Shown here: piece after piece, positions 23,662 through 30,900 of the stretch
Numbering within the stretch: the stretch's first letter is position 1
Layout: each line of letters opens with the position of its first letter
Source: Massilia pinisoli
GTDB taxonomy: Bacteria; Pseudomonadota; Gammaproteobacteria; Burkholderiales; Burkholderiaceae_D
Direction: 5' to 3'
Assembly (NCBI RefSeq): GCF_024753285.1
Contig: NZ_JANUGW010000034.1
Span: 1-37,446 of the forward strand
Length of the DNA stretch: 37,446 nucleotides
Position numbers and translations under genes: made by a program
Notes under the pieces: generated by a model
The model's database searches: none
What the model was told of the DNA's origin: nothing
Seen by the model: the letters and a program-made list of their open reading frames with translations, nothing else

Positions 23662-23843
23662 TATTCCTCTCCCTGGCGCAGGCCGCGACGATAAACGATC
23701 CAAATAAGCAGGGAAGTGAGCGGCACCCACATCAGCTGGTACCAGTAGAAAAACGGAAAACCGAACAATGACGGGCCCTCGTGATTATAGAACGACACCC
23801 ATAGCAGGCCGAGAAACGGCAATATGAGCAATAGTTTTATCAT
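23661..23843 (-). CDS. DUF3311 small membrane protein
   Basis: A 60-residue inner-membrane protein with two helices (about 2-18 and 32-50) and the aromatic loop GFPFFYWYQLMWVP of DUF3311. This family is nearly always encoded just before an MctP-type symporter, as here, and probably assists it. ATG is supported by AAGGAGA at seven bases. Its stop codon overlaps the symporter start by one base. Confidence 0.88.
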   Translation of the reverse strand: MIKLLLILPFLGLLWVSFYNHEGPSLFGFPFFYWYQLMWVPLTSLLIWIVYRRGLRQGEE

Positions 23844-23871
23844 TGATTGTCTCCTTGGTGAAATATATCAA

Positions 23872-23907
23872 CCCGACAATCCTGTTATTAACCGTTTATA
23901 TGTCGGG
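23872..23907. promoter_or_regulatory. Inverted repeat in the promoter region of the symporter operon
   Basis: CCCGACA (23872-23878) and TGTCGGG (23901-23907) are perfect 7-bp arms 22 bases apart, 29 bases upstream of the DUF3311 start, in AT-rich sequence. It is likely an operator or activator site. The rest of the 323-bp gap to rstA (23844-24166) holds no gene that I can support. Confidence 0.4.
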
Positions 23908-24137
23908 AATAATAAAACTATAGATGACCTTTACCGCAGGGGGAATCAGTAGGACTACGCAAGCGTACTCGTGGAAGCACGCAGTTTTATTCAGGATGGA
24001 TTATTTGGAGCTCGAGAAGATGCCGAATAATGGATAAACCTCGGTTCCGGCCACGCAGGTGCTACGGCCCGTTTGTCGCGAAACTGTACCAATTTGTCAT
24101 CTCTATCCACCAAACATGCGCCAGCGTTGCCCCGTCT

Positions 24138-24146
24138 TATACAATG
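24138..24146 (+). promoter_or_regulatory. Candidate -10 of rstA with upstream CAATTTGT element
   Basis: TATACAAT (from 24138) lies 29 bases before the rstA start without a good -35 box. CAATTTGTCA (from 24090) lies 48 bases upstream of it. The same two words, CAATTTGTAA and TATACAAT, precede rstB at 27522 and 27558, 36 bases apart. Direct TGT repeats about one helical turn apart in this element would suit OmpR-family binding. Confidence 0.35.
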
Positions 24147-24166
24147 CGGGGTCCAAGGAGATCCTC

Positions 24167-24853
24167 ATGTATCGCGTACTGTTGGTGGAAGACGATCCGC
24201 GCCTCGCGGAACTGGTGACGGAATACCTGTCCGGCTATGAATTCACGGTCGACCTCGTCACGCGGGGCGATGCCGCGCTCGAGCACTTCAAGACCGCCGC
24301 GCCCGACATCGTCGTGCTCGACCTGATGCTGCCGGGGCTCGATGGCATGGTCGTGTGCCGCCAGATCCGCGACGTGTCCGACGTGCCGATCCTGATCCTC
24401 ACGGCGCGCGAGGATACGTACGACGAAGTGTCGGGCCTCGAGCAAGGCGCGGACGACTTCGTCAACAAGCCCGTGCAGCCGCGCGTGCTGCTCGCCCGGC
24501 TGCGCGCCCTGCTGCGCCGCACCCAGACGAAGACGACGCTTGACACCCGCGTGCTCGAGTTCGGCGCATTGCGCATCATGACGAGCGACCGCAGCGTCAC
24601 GTGGCGCGGCCAGCCGTGCGTGCTCAGCAATACCGAATACAAGCTGCTGCTCGTGCTGGCCGAGGCCTCGGGCCGCGTGCTGTCGCGCGACGAGCTGCTC
24701 AAGAAAATGCGCGGCATCGAGTTCGACGGCCTCGACCGCAGCATCGACAACTGCATCTCCAAGCTGCGCCGCAAGTTCGACGACACGATGTCGGAGAAGA
24801 TCAAGACCGTGTGGGGCGAGGGCTACCTCTTCTCCCCGTCCGCCTGGAATTAA
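24167..24853 (+). CDS. rstA: OmpR-family response regulator, RstA-like
   Basis: A 228-residue DNA-binding regulator. The receiver domain (1-115) has EDD at 8-10, phospho-acceptor D52 in LDLMLPG and K101. The winged-helix domain (about 128-225) has LSNTEYKLL and ends with GLDRSIDNCISKLRRKF and KTVWGEGYLFSPSAWN, very close to what is known of E. coli RstA (DGLDRS, YLFAPHAWE). The ATG is supported by AAGGAG at seven bases. The likely partner kinase gene is 2.8 kb downstream on the same strand, beyond three minus-strand genes. A REP-like element begins directly after the stop. Confidence 0.92.
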   Translation: MYRVLLVEDDPRLAELVTEYLSGYEFTVDLVTRGDAALEHFKTAAPDIVVLDLMLPGLDGMVVCRQIRDVSDVPILILTAREDTYDEVSGLEQGADDFVNKPVQPRVLLARLRALLRRTQTKTTLDTRVLEFGALRIMTSDRSVTWRGQPCVLSNTEYKLLLVLAEASGRVLSRDELLKKMRGIEFDGLDRSIDNCISKLRRKFDDTMSEKIKTVWGEGYLFSPSAWN

Positions 24854-24861
24854 GGCGCCAC

Positions 24862-24996
24862 GCGTGGGCACGGGGTGCCCACCCTACGATATCTAAGGTA
24901 GGGTGGGCGGTCCTCCGCCCACGCGGACGCCGGCGGTTTGCGAACGTCCGCGTGGGCACGTGTTGGATGCCCCCGGCATCCAACACCCCACCCTAC
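24862..24996. repeat. REP-like palindromic elements, composite copy B
   Basis: Three hairpins in the convergent gap between rstA and the SDR gene: GTGGGCAC/GTGCCCAC (24865-24883), GTGGGCGG/CCGCCCAC (24903-24922), and GTGTTGGATGCC (24960-24971)/GGCATCCAACAC (24975-24986) with loop CCC. CCACCCTAC appears at about 24880 and 24987 and GGTAGGGTGGG at 24898. The outer layout is that of copy A with a longer, different centre. It could also terminate the two convergent genes. Confidence 0.75.
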
Positions 24997-24999
24997 TCC

Positions 25000-25746
25000 T
25001 CAGCGCCCGCCGGAGACATCGATGAACGTGCCCGTCGCATATGACGCCTCGGCCGACAGCAGCCACAGCACGGCCGCCGCCACTTCGCCCGCCGTCCCGC
25101 CGCGCGCCATCGGCACGGATGACTGCAGGCGCGCGATGCGGCCCGGCTCGCCGCCGCTCGCGTGCATCTCCGTGTCGATCAGGCCCGGCCGCACGCCGTT
25201 CACGCGGATGCCTTCCTGCGCCACTTCCTTCGCGAGGCCGATCGTCAACGCGTCCACGGCCGCCTTCGACGCGGCATAGTCCACGTATTCGTTCGCCGAA
25301 CCGAGCACGGCCGCGCGCGACGACAAGTTCACGATAGCGCCGCCGCTGCCGCCATGCCGGGTCGACATGCGCCGCACGGCTTCGCGCGCGCACAGGAAGC
25401 TGCCCGTCACGTTGGTCGCGAGAATACGGTTGATGCGCGCCGCGTCCATGTTCTCCACGCGCGCCTGGCGCGCGAGGATGCCGGCGTTGTTGACGAGGGC
25501 ATCGAGCCGGCCGCAGCGCGCGTCGATCGTAGCGAACAGACGCTCGACGGCGGCCTCGTCCGCCACGTCGGCCGCGACGGCGAATGCCTGGCCGCCCGCG
25601 GCCTCGATCGCGCGCACGACGTCGGCCGCTGCCGCCGCGTTGTCGCGGTAGTTCACACACACGGTGTAGCCGCGCCGCGCGGCCAGCAGCGCGCAGGCGG
25701 CACCGATGCCGCGGCTCGCGCCCGTGACGAGGATAGTCTTGTTCAT
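25000..25746 (-). CDS. SDR-family oxidoreductase, FabG-like
   Basis: A 248-residue short-chain dehydrogenase. Cofactor motif TGASRGIG lies at 8-15; N35/R34 region (NYRDN) suggests NADP(H); NNAG at 86-89; catalytic N112, S143, Y157 and K161 (YAASK); C-terminal FIDVSGGR is typical. ATG is supported by AGGAAC. The start of the mipA-associated gene lies upstream on the same strand with a 28-bp gap, so it is probably the third gene of the mipA operon. Substrate cannot be told. Confidence 0.9.
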   Translation of the reverse strand: MNKTILVTGASRGIGAACALLAARRGYTVCVNYRDNAAAAADVVRAIEAAGGQAFAVAADVADEAAVERLFATIDARCGRLDALVNNAGILARQARVENMDAARINRILATNVTGSFLCAREAVRRMSTRHGGSGGAIVNLSSRAAVLGSANEYVDYAASKAAVDALTIGLAKEVAQEGIRVNGVRPGLIDTEMHASGGEPGRIARLQSSVPMARGGTAGEVAAAVLWLLSAEASYATGTFIDVSGGR

Positions 25747-25774
25747 CGTTGTTCCTGGTGGCCGCCCGCAGCGC

Positions 25775-26482
25775 TCATTCGAAGATGGGAACGATGGCGA
25801 GCGGTGCGTTGTAGGTGATGACCTGGGCCCGCTCGGCGGACGTGCCGAAGCGCCAGGTCACGATGGGAAAGCCTTCGTCGGGGTCGCCCGAGAAAGCGGC
25901 GCCGGCCGTCACCGGCAACGGCTGGTCGGCGCCATCCGCGTGGCGCAACCGGGCGCCGGCCGATTCCTTTTTCGGGAACACGAAGCGCACGCCGGCGCAC
26001 TGGCGCGCGCGCTGCGACGCGTCGACGTAGCGCACGAAGCCCAGCGCCTGTGCGCACGCGGTGCGCAGGTCGGCGGCGTCGTACTGGCCGTCGGCGCGCG
26101 GCGCGATCGTCACCTGCGGGCGCAGCACGAACGGCATGCCCTTGCGGTTCAGGACCAGCGCCGCGTTCTCGTCATAGGCCGCCTTCTGCAGCGGGAACAC
26201 GGTGCGGCCGAGGGCGTCCAGCGGCAGGTTCAGCTGCGTCGTCCTGCCCGTCAGCGTGAGCTGGGCGCCCTCGCCCAGCCCGGCGTGGTCGCGCGACTGC
26301 ACTTGCAACTGGCTTTGCAGCAGGTTCTTCGGTCCGCCGTATTTCTCGAACTGGACCATGGCCCGGTACGCATCCCGGTAGCTCACCCATTCGCCGGCCG
26401 GCGCCTCGGCATGCACGACGGCCGGAGCGACCGCGGGCAGCCAGGCGAAGGCAGCGACGAGTTGGCGGGATGCGCGCATCAT
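25775..26482 (-). CDS. Periplasmic protein of unknown function, coupled to mipA
   Basis: A 235-residue protein I do not recognise with confidence; it has some features of DUF2987 (LPLDALGRTVFPLQKAAYDENAALVLNR region). Residues 1-25 are a signal peptide ending VVHAEA. The mature chain has many short beta-like stretches and two cysteines (around TACAQA and RQCAGV) that could form a disulphide. The ATG shares its first base with the mipA stop codon (TGATG), so translation is coupled to the outer-membrane protein; a second ATG follows at once. The role is probably tied to MipA. Confidence 0.75.
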   Translation of the reverse strand: MMRASRQLVAAFAWLPAVAPAVVHAEAPAGEWVSYRDAYRAMVQFEKYGGPKNLLQSQLQVQSRDHAGLGEGAQLTLTGRTTQLNLPLDALGRTVFPLQKAAYDENAALVLNRKGMPFVLRPQVTIAPRADGQYDAADLRTACAQALGFVRYVDASQRARQCAGVRFVFPKKESAGARLRHADGADQPLPVTAGAAFSGDPDEGFPIVTWRFGTSAERAQVITYNAPLAIVPIFE

Positions 26483-27342
26483 CAGAACCGGTAGGCGATG
26501 GCGGTCGAAACCGTCAGGTTGGTGGACCGCTCGGCGAGCGGGCTGTGTTCGGCGCTGCCCAGCAGGCGCTTGGCCTGCACGTTCGACGTCAGCATCCACG
26601 ACGGCGACCATGCCCAGTTCCAGCGCACGCCGACGTGGGCATCCTGCAGGCCGCCGCCCGCGTCGTACTGGGTAAAGCGGCTGCGCGCCGCCTCCGCGGC
26701 CGTCACGCCGAAATACGTCTGGTTGTAGTTGCGGTTCGCGACCATCACGCCGGCCGACAGCGACACGTGGTGTTGCGCGCCCAGGTCGACGGCCAGGTGC
26801 TGCACGCCGAGGTCCAACCGGGCGCCGTCGCGGTCGTTGCCGGCGCCGTACAGCAGGCTGCTCGTCAGGCGCCATTGCGGCGTGACGTAGTAATTCGCGA
26901 AGACACCGCCCGTGAGGCGCGTGCCGATCTTGTCCATGCCGTCCAGGCGCGTGGCGTGCCCGTCGAACTTGGCGAGCGGTTCCGGCACAGGGCCGATCAG
27001 TGCAGGGCCGTAGGTACCGACGCCGTCGGCCGACCGCCCAGTCCCCGTCGCGTCGCGTCCCGGCTGCACGGCGAGCAGCGGGCCGTATTCGACGACGGGA
27101 TCCGTCGACAAGTGCATGCCGGCGCTCATGCCGGAAATAAAAAGGCCGTTGCTCCATTGGACTTGAAGCACCGGCAACGCTGATACCTTGCGGCTTCCCG
27201 TCCCGTCCCAGCGCGGCGCCGATTGCACGCCCAGGCCGACGTACATGTCGCGGCTGCCGTCCGGCATGGGGTTCGTCGCCGGCGTCTGCGCGCGCGTCGT
27301 GCCGCAGGCGGCGCAGAGGGCGAGGAAGAGAAGCTTGTTCAT
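26482..27342 (-). CDS. MipA/OmpV-family outer-membrane protein
   Basis: A 286-residue outer-membrane beta-barrel. A signal peptide (1-18, ending TRAQ) is followed by MYVGLGVQSAPRWDGTGSRKVSALPVLQVQWSNGLFIS, a family hallmark, then alternating strands and a C-terminal YRF signature for BAM insertion. MipA in E. coli is linked to murein synthesis; OmpV-type members are also induced by osmotic or antibiotic stress through two-component systems. Located between rstA and rstB and divergent from rstB, it is a likely RstA target (inference). The start has only a weak ribosome-binding site. A terminator-like hairpin lies in its leader. Confidence 0.9.
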   Translation of the reverse strand: MNKLLFLALCAACGTTRAQTPATNPMPDGSRDMYVGLGVQSAPRWDGTGSRKVSALPVLQVQWSNGLFISGMSAGMHLSTDPVVEYGPLLAVQPGRDATGTGRSADGVGTYGPALIGPVPEPLAKFDGHATRLDGMDKIGTRLTGGVFANYYVTPQWRLTSSLLYGAGNDRDGARLDLGVQHLAVDLGAQHHVSLSAGVMVANRNYNQTYFGVTAAEAARSRFTQYDAGGGLQDAHVGVRWNWAWSPSWMLTSNVQAKRLLGSAEHSPLAERSTNLTVSTAIAYRF

Positions 27343-27407
27343 GTTCAGGACTGGGAGATTCGGGAAGACAACATTCTACGTCCAGTCTCGTCCCTCCCAT
27401 AGCGAAT

Positions 27408-27444
27408 AAAAAAAGGCCCACCGTCTTCGCGCATCGGGTGGGCC
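27408..27444 (-). terminator. Leader terminator upstream of mipA
   Basis: GGCCCACC (27415-27422) and GGTGGGCC (27437-27444) form an 8-bp stem; on the minus strand it is followed by seven T residues (27408-27414). This is a strong rho-independent terminator 66 bases before the mipA start with no coding gene upstream on that strand. It may be an attenuator or the end of a small RNA. Confidence 0.75.
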
Positions 27445-27557
27445 AAACGGAAAACCCAACCGAACGCATCGTACCGGGTGGCCGCAACAAGTTCATCCGC
27501 GGACTGTCGGCCTTTTGTCCTCAATTTGTAAATAATAGTTTTTCTGACCATTGCTCC

Positions 27558-27565
27558 TATACAAT
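27558..27565 (+). promoter_or_regulatory. Candidate -10 of rstB
   Basis: TATACAAT matches that upstream of rstA and lies 60 bases before the rstB start; CAATTTGTAA at 27522 is also shared. No clear -35 is present, so activator dependence is plausible. Confidence 0.35.
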
Positions 27566-27625
27566 TCCGCCCATGCGTCACAGACTCTTTGCCACAGACA
27601 GTTGCCACGACCGGAGGATGGCGGC

Positions 27626-28942
27626 GTGAATCGCCTGTTCTTCCGCTTCTTCGTGCTCGTCATGCTGGCGATTACGGGGGCGACGTTCGTCATCTATTTC
27701 GTCTTCGCGCGGCTGTTCGGCGACCCGCTGGACGACATTGCGCGGCGCCAGGCATCGGCGCAGATCTTCCTGCTCGAACAATATGTCGACCGCGCGCCGG
27801 CCGACGAATGGCTGGGCCGCCTGAACAAGGTGCGTGAAGTGTCCGACGCGCATTTCGACCTGATCCCGCTCGACCAGGCGAGAGCCGCCCTGCCCGCCCG
27901 CCAGCACGCGGCGCTGGAACGGGGCCAGGTCGTGCTGGACCCGCAGCACAAGGCGTTCTTCCGCCGCGTCGACCTCAAGGGCGAGCGCTACATCGGCAGC
28001 GACGAGGAAGCGATCCGCGCCTACAACCTGCCGATCGACCTCGGCCAGGCGCTCGCGATGGAAGTGGTGCGCTACGTCGTCGTGGCGCTCGCGCTGCTCG
28101 TGCCGATCGCGCTGTGGTCGCGCGCGCACTGGCGGGCGCTGCAGACGCTGTCGCGCGTGGCCGACGAATTCGGCGCGGGCCAGTTGTCGGCACGCGCACG
28201 GTTGCGGCCGGCCGACGCCGTCTATCCGCTGGCCGAGCGCATCAATGCGATGACCGAGCGCATCCAGGGTTTGATGGACGCGCAGAAGAACCTGCTGCAT
28301 TCCGTGTCACATGAATTGCGCACCCCGATCGCGCGGCTGGAGTTCGCGCTGGAACTGCTCAACGCGCGCGCGGCCGATCCGGCGCTGGCCAAGCGCATCG
28401 CGGCAATGGAAGGTGACCTGGCCGAATTGAACGCCCTCGTCAACGAGCTGCTGTCGATGAGCAAGCTGGACAACGCACAAGGCCCGCAGCGCGCGCTGTT
28501 CGAACTGGAGCCGCTGCTGCACGAATGCGCGGATGGCCTGCATCCCCGTCCGCAGCGCCTGCACGTGGACCTCGGCGACCGCCTGGGCAGCCTGGACGCC
28601 GACCGCCGCCTGCTCGGCCGCGCCATCGGCAATCTGCTGAGGAATGCGCAGAAATACGCGGCGCACGAGGTGGCGCTGCGCGCGCGCCGCGACGATGGCA
28701 CGCTCGAGATCGCCGTCGAGGACGACGGCCCCGGCATTCCGGACGAGGAACGGGACCGCATCTTCGAGCCGTTCTACCGCCTCGACCGCAGCCGCGACCG
28801 CGCCACCGGCGGCTTCGGCCTGGGCCTGTCGATCGCGCACAAGGCGATCGCGCTGCACGGCGGCAGCCTGAAGGTCGAGCAGTCGGCGCTGGGCGGCGCG
28901 CGCTTCGTGATCCGCCTGCCGGACGGCGTGCTGGCCGACTGA
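27626..28942 (+). CDS. rstB: Sensor histidine kinase, RstB-like
   Basis: A 438-residue inner-membrane kinase. Helices at about 9-29 and 149-165 enclose a small periplasmic sensor domain (30-148); a HAMP region (165-220) leads to HisKA with H229 in HSVSHELRTP, then an HATPase domain with NLLRNAQKY, EDDGPGI and GGFGLGLSIAH. The C-terminal half, including IFEPFYRLDRSRDRATGGFGLGL and LGGARF, is close to what is known of E. coli RstB. The start is GTG: GGAGG ends eight bases before it, and its GTGA overlaps the stop of a short upstream frame. It is separated from rstA by three minus-strand genes. The stop lies 4 bp from that of the convergent dsbA-like gene. Confidence 0.92.
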   Translation: MNRLFFRFFVLVMLAITGATFVIYFVFARLFGDPLDDIARRQASAQIFLLEQYVDRAPADEWLGRLNKVREVSDAHFDLIPLDQARAALPARQHAALERGQVVLDPQHKAFFRRVDLKGERYIGSDEEAIRAYNLPIDLGQALAMEVVRYVVVALALLVPIALWSRAHWRALQTLSRVADEFGAGQLSARARLRPADAVYPLAERINAMTERIQGLMDAQKNLLHSVSHELRTPIARLEFALELLNARAADPALAKRIAAMEGDLAELNALVNELLSMSKLDNAQGPQRALFELEPLLHECADGLHPRPQRLHVDLGDRLGSLDADRRLLGRAIGNLLRNAQKYAAHEVALRARRDDGTLEIAVEDDGPGIPDEERDRIFEPFYRLDRSRDRATGGFGLGLSIAHKAIALHGGSLKVEQSALGGARFVIRLPDGVLAD

Positions 28943-28946
28943 ACGC

Positions 28947-29615
28947 TTACTTCCCTTGGGCGACCTTGTCGACGAGCTTGCTGGCCACGTTCAAGGTGGC
29001 CTTGAACACCATGTCGCGATCAGCACCCTGCATCTGGCCGGACTCCAGCGCCGGCGTCGTCAGGTAGCGGCCGTCGACGATGAGCGTCGGTGCGGACTCG
29101 ACCTGGTACTGCGCCGCGATCCGTCCCAACTGGCGCAGGCGCGTGGTCACGCCGAACGAATTCCACGCGTCGAGGAATTGCGCGCGGTCGATGCCGTTCT
29201 TCGTGGCCCAGTCGATGATGGCGTCGTCCGTGTTCAGGCGGATATGGTCGACGTGTACGGCCTTGAACACTTTCTCATGCATGTCGCCGAGCCGGCCCAG
29301 CGTCTCGAGCGTCAGGTACAAGTGCGCTTCCGGATCGGATTGGCCCGTCAGCGGATAGTGGATGCGGCGCACCGTGATGCGGTCGCCCTGCTGATGAATC
29401 CAGTCTTCGAGCAAGGGTTCCAGCGCATTGCACACCGGGCAGTGGTACATGAAGAACTCGATGACCTCGACTTTCTTGCCCGTCGTCTGCACGGGTTGCG
29501 GCTGGGTCAGCGTGATGTAGTCGACGCCGTTCTGCGGCACGGCAGGCGAGGCGGATGCGAGGGAGGCCGACAGGCCGAGCAAGATGACGAGGCCGGCGGC
29601 GCGCAGGAAACGCAT
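28947..29615 (-). CDS. Thiol:disulphide interchange protein, DsbA-like, copy 2
   Basis: A 222-residue periplasmic oxidoreductase. Signal peptide about 1-22 (ending SASA), then VDYITLTQPQPVQTTGKK, the active site C59-P-V-C62 in FFMYHCPVCN, a helical insertion, and the cis-proline loop SAPTLIVDGRY. CPVC differs from the CPHC of copy 1, so redox potential is probably different. The start ATG is behind AAGGA; an in-frame TTG two codons upstream is less likely. It is about half identical to copy 1 by eye and lies 122 bp from the small membrane protein gene between them. Confidence 0.92.
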   Translation of the reverse strand: MRFLRAAGLVILLGLSASLASASPAVPQNGVDYITLTQPQPVQTTGKKVEVIEFFMYHCPVCNALEPLLEDWIHQQGDRITVRRIHYPLTGQSDPEAHLYLTLETLGRLGDMHEKVFKAVHVDHIRLNTDDAIIDWATKNGIDRAQFLDAWNSFGVTTRLRQLGRIAAQYQVESAPTLIVDGRYLTTPALESGQMQGADRDMVFKATLNVASKLVDKVAQGK

Positions 29616-29644
29616 GGGCAATCCTTCAGGTCGTGGAAAACCCG

Positions 29645-29664
29645 CAGATTACCATTTTTTCATT
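29645..29664 (-). promoter_or_regulatory. Shared upstream element of dsbA copy 2
   Basis: On the minus strand GAAAAAATGGTAATCTGCGG lies about 30 bases before the start of copy 2. Almost the same sequence (GAAAAAGTGGTAATCTCGCGG less one base) lies before copy 1. TGGTAATCT could be an extended -10 box. Confidence 0.4.
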
Positions 29665-29737
29665 GAGAAATAGCTTAGTAGAAACTGAAGGCCGGCGCAT
29701 GGCGCCCCGGCCGGCGTGGCGTGATGCCGCGCGTGCG

Positions 29738-30073
29738 TCAGCGACGGCGCACGACCGGCGCGGGCGCTTCCGGCTTCACATGGCGCATGCCGTACCACAG
29801 GTGCTGCCACCAGTGCTCGCGCGAATGGACGGTCAGCAGGCATTGCTGGTCGATCTCGCCCTTGAAGATCGGATCCTGACATTGCTTCGACACAAGCGCG
29901 TTGCGCTGGTTCTCGGCGTTCACCAGCGCAACGGCAAGCCAGAACACAAGACCGGCGAGCACGACCACGAGGACCCAGGCCAGGTGGTTCCAATTGCTCG
30001 AGTCGAACAAGTGCTCCTCTTCCGGCTTGGACTTGTCGTAGATCTTGAGGATCTTCCCTTCGACGTTGCTCAT
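29738..30073 (-). CDS. Small membrane protein between the two dsbA genes, function unknown
   Basis: A 111-residue protein I do not recognise. An N-terminal cytoplasmic segment (SNVEGKILKIYDKSKPEEEHLFD) precedes one transmembrane helix (about 31-51). The remaining 60 residues should be periplasmic and contain two cysteines in KQCQDPIFKGEIDQQCLL, a possible substrate of the neighbouring DsbA proteins, and a WWQHLWYGM motif. The ATG is 37 bases past the stop of dsbA copy 1; AAAGG lies rather far upstream. Probable co-transcription with dsbA. Confidence 0.75.
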   Translation of the reverse strand: MSNVEGKILKIYDKSKPEEEHLFDSSNWNHLAWVLVVVLAGLVFWLAVALVNAENQRNALVSKQCQDPIFKGEIDQQCLLTVHSREHWWQHLWYGMRHVKPEAPAPVVRRR

Positions 30074-30110
30074 TGCGCTGTTTATTACCTTTCGTGTTGC
30101 GGTGTGTGTG

Positions 30111-30773
30111 TTATTTCGACTTCGCCGCCTTCGCGACCAAGGCGTCCATCACCTGCAAGGTGGCCTGGAACAATACGGGCTCGCTGGTGGCCTTGACGGA
30201 ATTGTAGACGATCGAGGGGGCCGTCTGGTACTTGCCGTCGATGATGACGGTCGGCACGCCATCGACCTTGTAATCGGAAGTGAGCTGCGGCAGGCGGTGC
30301 AGCTTCGTAATGACGCCGAACGAGTTCCACATGTCGAGGAATTTAGCGCGGTCGATGCCGTTCTTCGCCACCCAGTCGATGATCGCGGCGTCCGTGTTCA
30401 GGCGCAGGTGATCCACGTGCCAGGCCTTGAACACCTTCGGCTGGAATTCCTCGGCCTTGCCCATCGCCTCGAGCGTCACGTGCAGGTGCGCTTCCGGATC
30501 GTTGGGGCCCGTGGACGGCAGGTGAATCCGCTTGAACTGAATGTTGCCACCCTGCTTTTTGACCCACTGTTCGAGCGATGGTTCCAGCGCGTTGCAGTGC
30601 GGGCAGTGGTACATGAAGAATTCGATCACCTCGACCTTCTTGCCCGTCGTCTGCACCGGTTGCGGCTGAGCGAGCGTCACGTACTCGACACCGTTCTTCG
30701 GGTCGGTCGGCGAAGCGAAAGCGGTGCTGGCGGCGAGCGCGGTGGCGAGCAGGGCAAAACGCAGGGAACGCAT
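30111..30773 (-). CDS. dsbA: Thiol:disulphide interchange protein DsbA, copy 1
   Basis: A 220-residue periplasmic oxidoreductase that introduces disulphide bonds into exported proteins. Signal peptide 1-20 (STAFA), active site C57-P-H-C60 in FFMYHCPHCN, as in E. coli DsbA, and cis-proline loop GVPTVIIDGKY. ATG follows AGAAGGAAATCT. With the small membrane protein and copy 2 it forms a row of three minus-strand genes. Confidence 0.95.
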   Translation of the reverse strand: MRSLRFALLATALAASTAFASPTDPKNGVEYVTLAQPQPVQTTGKKVEVIEFFMYHCPHCNALEPSLEQWVKKQGGNIQFKRIHLPSTGPNDPEAHLHVTLEAMGKAEEFQPKVFKAWHVDHLRLNTDAAIIDWVAKNGIDRAKFLDMWNSFGVITKLHRLPQLTSDYKVDGVPTVIIDGKYQTAPSIVYNSVKATSEPVLFQATLQVMDALVAKAAKSK

Positions 30774-30797
30774 AGATTTCCTTCTGGAGTTGGTTAA

Positions 30798-30835
30798 GCG
30801 AACGTCCGCGAGATTACCACTTTTTCGGACGTCCG
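30798..30835 (-). promoter_or_regulatory. Promoter region of dsbA copy 1 with paired ACGTCCG palindromes
   Basis: Two palindromes, GCGAACGTCCGC (30798-30809) and CGGACGTCCG (30826-30835), flank GTGGTAATCT, a possible extended -10. The A-tract with TGGTAATCT is shared with copy 2 but the palindromes are not, suggesting extra control of copy 1. Confidence 0.4.
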
Positions 30836-30900
30836 CCTTAGCCGGGGCTTATTTATTGCATTTGCTTACGGGTCGTAACGAGTGCTTACGCACGTTCGCA

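Noticed and set aside
27345..27608. 87-codon minus-strand open frame before mipA
   Set aside because: It crosses the leader terminator and the rstB promoter, and shows no coding bias.
27438..27629. 63-codon plus-strand open frame ending on the rstB start
   Set aside because: Its stop overlaps the rstB GTG, but it has no ribosome-binding site and covers the candidate promoter.
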